This document shows, one piece after another, positions 58,255 to 64,000 of a stretch of 64,000 nucleotides of DNA. The first letter of the stretch is position 1. Each line of letters starts with the position of its first letter. The stretch is taken from assembly GCF_018129085.1 (NCBI RefSeq), contig NZ_JAAGBB010000022.1, positions 1 to 64,000 on the forward strand, written 5' to 3'. The position numbers and the translations under genes were made by a program. The stretch is from Plastoroseomonas hellenica (GTDB taxonomy: Bacteria; Pseudomonadota; Alphaproteobacteria; Acetobacterales; Acetobacteraceae). The notes under the pieces are model-generated. The model saw nothing but the letters and a program-made list of their open reading frames with translations. It was not told the DNA's origin and did no database searches.

Positions 58255-59244
58255 TTACTTGGCAGCGATGGCCGGCGAATCGGTCGCCGACTCGGTCTCT
58301 GCATTCATAAGGAACTTCTCCGCTTCCAGGGCTGCCATGCAACCAGTTCCAGCAGCGGTCACGGCTTGGCGATAGACTTTGTCCTGCACATCGCCCGCGG
58401 CGAAGACGCCGGGGACGCTGGTGCGGGGGGTGCCGGGCACGGTTTCGATGTAGCCCTCGGCATCCATCGCGAGCTGGCCGCTGAATAGGGCGGTCGCCGG
58501 ATCATGCCCGATCGCGACGAAGGCGCCGTCCACCGCGAGCTCGCTGACCGCGCCGGTCTTCAGGTTCCGCAGCGCCAGCGCTCGGAGCGTCGCGATGCGC
58601 CCGCCTTCCGCCGGCAGCATCTCCTGCACCACGCTGTCCCAGAGGATGGCGATATTCGGCCGCGCCATCAGCCGCTGCTGCATGATCCGCTCGGCGCGGA
58701 AGCTGTCGCGGCGGTGGATGAGCGTGACATGGGCTGCGAGATTGGAGAGATAGAGCGCTTCCTCCACCGCCGTGTTGCCGCCGCCGATCACCGCGACCCG
58801 CTTGCCGCGGTAGAAGAAGCCGTCGCAGGTGGCGCAGGCGGAGACGCCGAAGCCGGAGAGCTGCTTCTCACCGGGGACCCCGAGCCAGCGGGCCTGGGCG
58901 CCGGTCGCGATCACCAGCGATTCCGCGAGATAGACCTGGCCCGAATCGCCGGTCGCACGGAAGGGCCGCGCCGACAGGTCGACCGCGGTGACCACATCCT
59001 GCTGGATGCGGGCGCCGCAATGTTCGACCTGCTTCGCCATCTGCTCCATGAGCCAGGGCCCCTGGATGGGATCGGCGAAGCCCGGATAGTTCTCGACTTC
59101 CGTGGTGATGGTGAGCTGTCCGCCCGGCTGGAGCCCGGCGACCAGCAACGGGTCCAGCCCGGCGCGTGCGGCGTAGATGGCGGCAGTGTAGCCGGCGGGG
59201 CCGGCGCCCAGGATCAGAAGGCGCGTGCGGATCGGGTCGGACAC
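58255..59244 (-). CDS. trxB: Thioredoxin reductase
   Basis: 329 residues. FAD-binding LLILGAGPAGYTAAIYAARA, redox pair Cys137-Ala-Thr-Cys140 in SACATCDGFFYRGK, NADP-binding VAVIGGGNTAVEEALYLSNL and FAD-binding PGVFAAGDVQDKVYRQAVTA. It reduces thioredoxin with NADPH. The start is taken as GTG 59244 (MSDPIRTRLL); no ATG fits. The C-terminus carries an extra Ala/Ser-rich tail. It is divergent from an Lrp-type regulator. Confidence 0.95.
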   Translation of the reverse strand: MSDPIRTRLLILGAGPAGYTAAIYAARAGLDPLLVAGLQPGGQLTITTEVENYPGFADPIQGPWLMEQMAKQVEHCGARIQQDVVTAVDLSARPFRATGDSGQVYLAESLVIATGAQARWLGVPGEKQLSGFGVSACATCDGFFYRGKRVAVIGGGNTAVEEALYLSNLAAHVTLIHRRDSFRAERIMQQRLMARPNIAILWDSVVQEMLPAEGGRIATLRALALRNLKTGAVSELAVDGAFVAIGHDPATALFSGQLAMDAEGYIETVPGTPRTSVPGVFAAGDVQDKVYRQAVTAAGTGCMAALEAEKFLMNAETESATDSPAIAAK

Positions 59245-59390
59245 GGGAGGGAGACTCGCTCTGACGGTCAACAGGGGATCACAGCATATCGGTCGGCGCG
59301 GGATGCATCGCAACCTGTGCCTTGATGCGGCCACGCGAAGCAATGATATTACACGAGGGACCCGCCACGAGACACGAAGCACACGCTCTG

Positions 59391-59873
59391 ATGAAGCCCA
59401 CTGAACGCGCCAATACGTTGGACACCGTGGACCGCCAGATCCTGACGGAACTCCAGCGCGACGGCCGCATCACCAATGTGGAGCTGGCGCGGCGGGTGGA
59501 GCTGTCGGCCCCCCCTTGCCTCCGACGGGTCCGCCGCCTGGAGGAGACCGGGGTGGTGCGCGGCTACCATGCCGATATCGACCCGGTGGCGCTCGGCTGG
59601 GAGATCACCTTCTTCGCGCTCGTCGGGCTGGAGACCCAGAAGCAGACGGTGCTCGATGCCTTCGAGGCGGAGGTGACGACCTGGCCCGAAGTTAGGGAAT
59701 GTCACATGATCCGTGGCGGCGGCGATTTCCTGCTGCGCCTGGTCGCCCGCGACACCGCGCATGAGAATTCGCTGACCGCGCGCCTCACTGGCGGCACCCA
59801 GGTGATGAAGGTGCAGACCCTGCAGACCATCCGCACCGCCAAGGACGCGCCCGGCGTGCCGGTGGAGGGCTAA
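59391..59873 (+). CDS. Lrp/AsnC-family transcriptional regulator
   Basis: 160 residues. The winged helix has LDTVDRQILTELQRDGRITN and VELARRVELSAPPCLRRVRR; the C-terminal RAM domain (about 75-155) has DIDPVALGWEITFFALVGLE and HMIRGGGDFLLRLVARD. The start is ambiguous between 59391 and an upstream ATG at 59322. It is divergent from trxB, an arrangement seen in other alphaproteobacteria, so it may regulate the reductase or itself. Confidence 0.92.
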   Translation: MKPTERANTLDTVDRQILTELQRDGRITNVELARRVELSAPPCLRRVRRLEETGVVRGYHADIDPVALGWEITFFALVGLETQKQTVLDAFEAEVTTWPEVRECHMIRGGGDFLLRLVARDTAHENSLTARLTGGTQVMKVQTLQTIRTAKDAPGVPVEG

Positions 59874-61147
59874 CCCCTCCTGACGACATAATCCCCAGCC
59901 TCGAGCGCTGCCACGATGGCATTGCCTTGCGGGGTGTCGCGCACTTCGACCATCAGCTCGAGTTCGGCGGTCTGCACCGAGGGCGAGGCAAAGAGGCGCT
60001 GGTGACTGACCTCGATGACATTGCCCCCGGCCGCGGCGACCCGCGTCGCGATATCGGCCAGCACGCCCGGCCGGTCCGGGATGTCGAGATGGAGCCGCAG
60101 GATGCGGCCGTCGCGCAGCAGGTTGCGCAGCAGGACATTGGCCAGGATGCGCGCATCGATATTGCCGCCGCAGACCGGCAGGCCGACGGCGCGTCCGGCG
60201 AAGCGGTCGGGATAGGCGAGCACGGCGGCCAGCGCCGCGGCGCCGGCGCCTTCCGCCACCACCTTCGCACCTTCGGCGAGCAGCGCGATCGCCTGCTCCA
60301 CCGCGCGCTCCGGCACCACCAGCACCTCGATACCCATGTCGCGGAGCATGGCGTAGGGCGTCTCGCCTACGTCGCGCACGGCGATGCCTTCGGCGATGGT
60401 GGGGCCGCCGACCGCGACCGGCTTGCCGGCCAGCCGCTGCGCCATCGCCGGGTAGAACTCCACCTCGACGCCGACCACCTCGATGCCGGGCTTCAGCCCG
60501 CGCGCCGCGACGGCGCAGCCGGCCAGCAGGCCGCCGCCGCCGACCGGGATCGCCAGCACCTCGAGCTCAGGCGCGTCCTCCAGCATCTCCAGCGCCATGG
60601 TGGCCTGGCCGGCGATGACGCCGAGGTCGTCGTAAGGGTGGACGAAGGTCAGGCCTTCGCGCAGCGCCAGATCATGCGCATGCGCCGCCGCTTCGGCGAG
60701 CGTCTCGCCCACCAGCACGACGCGGGCGCCCCAGCCTTCGGTGCGGACCACCTTGGTCGCCGGGGTGAATTTCGGCATCACGATGGTGGCCGCGATGCCG
60801 AGCAGCGCGGCGTGGCGCGCCACGGCCTGGGCATGGTTGCCGGCCGACATGGCGATGACGCCGGCTGCCCGTTCCCGCGCCGAGAGCAGCGCCAGGCGGT
60901 TGGCCGCGCCCCGTTCCTTGAAGGCGCCGGTCGCCTGTAGGTTGTCGAGCTTCAGATGCACCCGTGCCCCGGCCGCGCGGGAGACCGCATCGCTCAGGAC
61001 GGTGGGCGTCCGGATCACCTGCCCGGCGATGCGTGCGGCGGCCGCCCGCACATCGGCCAGCGTCACGGTCGCGGCCGTGCGCATCGTGCCGCCCGGCCCG
61101 CTCAGCCCGGCATGCACGTCGGCAGTCCGGTCATCGGGCAGGCTCAC
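59870..61147 (-). CDS. ilvA: Threonine ammonia-lyase
   Basis: 425 residues. A PLP fold-type II enzyme: the PLP Lys is in LQATGAFKERGAANRL, the phosphate loop in AIPVGGGGLLAGCAVAAR, and SAGNHAQAVARHAALLG contains the Ser/Asn loop. A C-terminal ACT-like domain (about 340-425) has LHLDIPDRPGVLADIATRVA. It deaminates threonine to 2-oxobutanoate. A shorter start at the second Met (MRTAATVTLADV) is possible. It overlaps greA by 4 bp. Confidence 0.92.
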   Translation of the reverse strand: MSLPDDRTADVHAGLSGPGGTMRTAATVTLADVRAAAARIAGQVIRTPTVLSDAVSRAAGARVHLKLDNLQATGAFKERGAANRLALLSARERAAGVIAMSAGNHAQAVARHAALLGIAATIVMPKFTPATKVVRTEGWGARVVLVGETLAEAAAHAHDLALREGLTFVHPYDDLGVIAGQATMALEMLEDAPELEVLAIPVGGGGLLAGCAVAARGLKPGIEVVGVEVEFYPAMAQRLAGKPVAVGGPTIAEGIAVRDVGETPYAMLRDMGIEVLVVPERAVEQAIALLAEGAKVVAEGAGAAALAAVLAYPDRFAGRAVGLPVCGGNIDARILANVLLRNLLRDGRILRLHLDIPDRPGVLADIATRVAAAGGNVIEVSHQRLFASPSVQTAELELMVEVRDTPQGNAIVAALEAGDYVVRRG

Positions 61148-61617
61148 GCGAAGCGGACGGCAGTGATCTCGACGGAACGGGCGCCGCCCGGCGCCGGTAC
61201 CTCGACGCTGTCGCCGACCTTCTTGCCGAGCAGCGCCTTGGCGAGCGGGGAGGAGATGGAGATCGACCCGTTCTTCATGTCGGCCTCATAGGCGCCGACG
61301 ATGCGGTAGGTCTTCTCGTCGTCACCCTCTTCGTCGAGGATCGTCACATGCGCGCCGAAGCGGACCTGCTTGCCGGACAGCTTCGCGACATCGATCACCT
61401 CGACCGACGGGATGATGCTCTCGAGTTCCGCGATGCGGCCCTCGATGAAGGACTGACGCTCCCGCGCGGCATGATATTCGGCATTCTCGGAGAGGTCGCC
61501 ATGCGCCCGCGCTTCCGCGATGGCGCGGATCACGGCCGGTCGCTCCTCAGCCTTGAGTACCTTCAGTTCCTCTTCCAGCCGGGCCAGACCTTCAGCGGTC
61601 ATGGGGAACTTCTGCAC
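61144..61617 (-). CDS. greA: Transcription elongation factor GreA
   Basis: 157 residues, standard length. The N-terminal coiled coil (residues 8-75: TAEGLARLEEELKVLKAEER) ends in the acidic tip DLSENAEYHAARERQSFIEG, which enters the polymerase channel to trigger cleavage of backtracked RNA. The C-terminal FKBP-like part ends with ISSPLAKALLGKKVGDSVEV. The start is GTG at 61617 (MQKFPMTAEG). It is downstream of carB, and overlaps ilvA at its end. Confidence 0.97.
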   Translation of the reverse strand: MQKFPMTAEGLARLEEELKVLKAEERPAVIRAIAEARAHGDLSENAEYHAARERQSFIEGRIAELESIIPSVEVIDVAKLSGKQVRFGAHVTILDEEGDDEKTYRIVGAYEADMKNGSISISSPLAKALLGKKVGDSVEVPAPGGARSVEITAVRFA

Positions 61618-61713
61618 GGCGCGCCAATCCCTCGTAAGTCTGATGTTGTTGCGGAGCCGGCTCAGACACCAAACCCCGGGGCGTGGTCACCCCGGGGCGC
61701 GGCGTTTGGCCGA

Positions 61714-61778
61714 TAGAGTGTGATGGCTTCAGGCTTCATCGGCCGAAAAGCCTGAATCACACGATCAAACCAAGTGCC
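61714..61778 (+). repeat. R3 palindromic repeat
   Basis: It begins TAGAGTGTGATGGCTTCAGG and continues CTGAATCACACGATCAAAC and CAAGTGC. It resembles the minus-strand half of the repeat at 33614-33718. It sits in the 215 bp between carB and greA, next to the GC palindrome GGGCCATTATGGCCC. Confidence 0.7.
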
Positions 61779-61832
61779 CGGGCCATTATGGCCCAGGTCG
61801 CGCGGAGGAGCCTTTCGGACCCCCCGTGCGTA

Positions 61833-64000
61833 TCAGAACGACTGTGCAAAATAGGCCTGGAGGGGCGCCACATCAAGGGTTCCGGCTTTCAGTGCCGCGA
61901 TCGCGTGCACCGCGGCCCGGGCGCCGGCGACCGTCGTGTAATGCGGCACCCCATGGGTCAGGGCGTTGCGGCGGATATTGAAGCTGTCCGCCACGCTCTG
62001 CCCACCGCCCGTGGTGTTGATGACGAGCTGGATTTCGCCGGATTTGATGGCATCCACGCAATGTGGGCGGCCTTCCAGCACCTTGTTGACCACCGTGCAT
62101 TCGATCCCGGCCTCCCGCAGGCGGCCGGCGGTGCCGCGGGTTGCCATGACCCGGAAGCCCATTTCGGTCAGGCGGCGGGCGAGGGAGACCGCGGCCGCCT
62201 TGTCGCCGTCCTTGACCGAAACGAAGGCGGTGCCGGCCTCCGGCAGTTTCACGCCGGCGCCGAGCTGGGACTTCAGGAAGGCCCGTTCGAAGGAGACGTC
62301 GAGGCCCATCACCTCACCGGTCGACTTCATCTCCGGCCCCAGAATCACGTCCACGTTCGGGAAGCGGTTGAAGGGGAAGACCGCCTCCTTCACCGCGACG
62401 TGGCGGCTGATGGCGTCGTCGTCGAGTTTGAAGGATTTCAGGCTCGCGCCCGCCATCACCTGGGCGCCGATCTTGGCGACCGCGACGCCGGTCGCCTTGG
62501 CGACGAAGGGCACGGTGCGCGACGCGCGGGGATTGACCTCCAGCACGTAGATCTCGCCGTCCTTCACCGCGTATTGCACGTTCATCAGGCCCTTGACCTT
62601 CAGCGCGCGGGCCATCGCCTCGGTTTCGGCCTTGAGCTCGGTGACGATCGCCGGCGGCAGCGAATAGGGGGGCAGGGAGCAGGCGCTGTCGCCGGAATGG
62701 ATGCCGGCTTCCTCGATATGCTCCATGACGCCGGCGACGTAGACGATCCCGGCCTCGTCGGCGATGCAGTCGACATCGACCTCGATCGCATCCGCCAGGT
62801 ACTGGTCGATCAGGATCGGGTTCTCGCCGGAGACGCGCACCGCCTCCTTGCCGAAGCGGAGGAGCTGCTCGCGGTTGTGCGCGATCTCCATGGCGCGGCC
62901 GCCGAGCACGTAGGATGGGCGCACCACGACCGGATAGCCGATGCGCTCCGCCTCATGGACCGCTTCGTCCAGGTTGCGGGCGATGCCGTTCTGCGGCTGC
63001 TTGAGGCCGAGGCCCTTCAGCAGGATCTGGAAGCGCTCGCGATCCTCGGCGATGTCGATCGCCTCGGCGCTGGTGCCGAGGATCGGGATCCCTGCCTTGT
63101 GCAGCGCCTGGGAGAGCTTGAGCGGCGTTTGCCCGCCATACTGCACGATGCAGCCGAGCAGCGTTCCCTTCGCCTGTTCCTTGCGGATCAGCGCGATCAC
63201 GTCCTCGCCGGTCAGAGGCTCGAAATAGAGCCGGTCGGAGGTGTCGTAGTCGGTGCTGACCGTCTCCGGGTTGCAGTTGACCATGATGGTCTCGAACCCG
63301 GCCTCGCGCAGCGCATAGGCGGCATGGACGCAGCAATAGTCGAACTCGATGCCCTGCCCGATGCGGTTGGGGCCGCCGCCGAGGATGATGATCTTCTCGC
63401 GCTCCGTCGGTCGCGATTCGCAGACCGGCTCACCGAAGCCACCCTCGTAGGTCGAGTACATATAGGGCGTGTCGGAGGCGAATTCGGCGGCGCAGGTGTC
63501 GATGCGCTTGTAGACCGGCCGCACGCCGAGCCGCTCCCGGGCCGCGGCGACATCGGCCTCCACCGCGCCGATCAGCTTCGCGAGCCGCGTGTCGGAAAAG
63601 CCCATGGCCTTCAGGCGGCGCATGCCCACGACGTCCTTCGGCAATCCGGCCTCGGTCACACGTTGCTCCGCGAGGACGATCTTCTCGATCTCGCGCAGGA
63701 ACCAGGGGTCGAACTTCGACGCCTCGTGGATCTCGGCCAGCGGCACGCCGGCGCGGATCGCCTGGGCCGCGACCAGCAGTCGGTCGGGCGTCGGGCTGGT
63801 CAGCGCGGCGTGGTAGGCCTGCGGTGAGCCATCGCCCGGCACCTCCACCTCGTCGAGGCCGGTGAGCCCCGTCTCCAGCCCGCGCAGCCCCTTCTGCAGG
63901 GCCTCGTTGAAGGACCGGCCGATCGCCATGGTCTCGCCGACCGACTTCATGGAGGTGGTGAGCGTCGCCGGCGTGCCGGGGAATTTTTCAAACGTGAAGC
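61833..64000 (-). CDS. carB: Carbamoyl-phosphate synthase large subunit, C-terminal two-thirds (5' end outside window)
   Basis: 722 codons of an expected 1070-1090. The frame runs off the right edge, with [20 protein letters not shown] just inside it. Visible are the end of the first ATP-grasp half, the oligomerisation region, the second ATP-grasp domain ([40 protein letters not shown]) and the C-terminal MGS-like allosteric domain ([32 protein letters not shown]). It makes carbamoyl phosphate for pyrimidine and arginine synthesis. carA is not in the window. Confidence 0.97.
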   Translation of the reverse strand, partial: FTFEKFPGTPATLTTSMKSVGETMAIGRSFNEALQKGLRGLETGLTGLDEVEVPGDGSPQAYHAALTSPTPDRLLVAAQAIRAGVPLAEIHEASKFDPWFLREIEKIVLAEQRVTEAGLPKDVVGMRRLKAMGFSDTRLAKLIGAVEADVAAARERLGVRPVYKRIDTCAAEFASDTPYMYSTYEGGFGEPVCESRPTEREKIIILGGGPNRIGQGIEFDYCCVHAAYALREAGFETIMVNCNPETVSTDYDTSDRLYFEPLTGEDVIALIRKEQAKGTLLGCIVQYGGQTPLKLSQALHKAGIPILGTSAEAIDIAEDRERFQILLKGLGLKQPQNGIARNLDEAVHEAERIGYPVVVRPSYVLGGRAMEIAHNREQLLRFGKEAVRVSGENPILIDQYLADAIEVDVDCIADEAGIVYVAGVMEHIEEAGIHSGDSACSLPPYSLPPAIVTELKAETEAMARALKVKGLMNVQYAVKDGEIYVLEVNPRASRTVPFVAKATGVAVAKIGAQVMAGASLKSFKLDDDAISRHVAVKEAVFPFNRFPNVDVILGPEMKSTGEVMGLDVSFERAFLKSQLGAGVKLPEAGTAFVSVKDGDKAAAVSLARRLTEMGFRVMATRGTAGRLREAGIECTVVNKVLEGRPHCVDAIKSGEIQLVINTTGGGQSVADSFNIRRNALTHGVPHYTTVAGARAAVHAIAALKAGTLDVAPLQAYFAQSF

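Overview
The window looks like chromosomal DNA of a very GC-rich alphaproteobacterium, most likely of the family Acetobacteraceae (Roseomonas-like). This is an inference from gene content, gene order and codon bias; no rRNA marker is present. Support comes from cobS/cobT cobaltochelatase genes beside a J-domain gene and a bolA-type gene, an EipB (DUF1849) protein, HdaA, a short aa3-oxidase subunit IV, the lrp/trxB/lysR block, and the xerD-accA and carB-greA arrangements.

Layout. 1-2.9 kb: xerD 3' end, accA, a DHA2 exporter. 3.0-4.2 kb: two proteins of unknown function and a MITE-like element. 4.3-10.2 kb: panB and secA, divergent from a parvulin and argJ. 10.2-13.5 kb: an accessory island between argJ and a GNAT-Nudix gene, with a papain-like peptidase and a probable NucA-type nuclease toxin plus a SUKH/ComJ-like immunity protein. 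13.5-21.6 kb: GNAT-MutT, CinA-like, cobT, GST, cobS, J-domain, BolA. 21.6-25.5 kb: small secreted proteins, racemase, aldo/keto reductase, LysR. 25.6-26.8 kb: a second toxin/immunity pair (restriction-endonuclease fold and NTF2 fold). 26.9-36 kb: metabolism (MFS, malate synthase G, GntR regulator, gamma-glutamyltransferase, deoxyribosyltransferase-like, TTT receptor). 36-53 kb: housekeeping (ABC-F, ndk, cox subunit IV, purN/purM, DUF2066, CDP-alcohol phosphatidyltransferase, AI-2E, hdaA, ppk, ppx, rnd, aspS, eipB). 53-64 kb: TPR, epimerase, hydrolases, lysR-trxB, lrp, ilvA, greA and the 3' two-thirds of carB.

The strongest unexplained signal is in the intergenic DNA. Several repeat families sit directly at stop codons. 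The most striking (R1) is a 150-185 bp element present six times, always in the sense orientation downstream of a gene, with one stem whose sequence changes from copy to copy while base pairing is kept. Others are a pair of 161 bp elements with terminal inverted repeats, palindromes starting TAGAGC that supply the TAG stop codon of neighbouring genes (R3), a 26 bp hairpin array that repeats the end of malate synthase, a 63 bp tandem array, a 53 bp repeat that has become the start of a transporter gene (R5), and a GCGCGCAGGGTTGG-type repeat (R4). The cobT start codon lies in a long hairpin with its ribosome binding site in the loop.

The two toxin/immunity cassettes lie in stretches that are visibly less GC-rich than their surroundings and look transferred. 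No tRNA, rRNA, CRISPR array or complete insertion sequence was seen.
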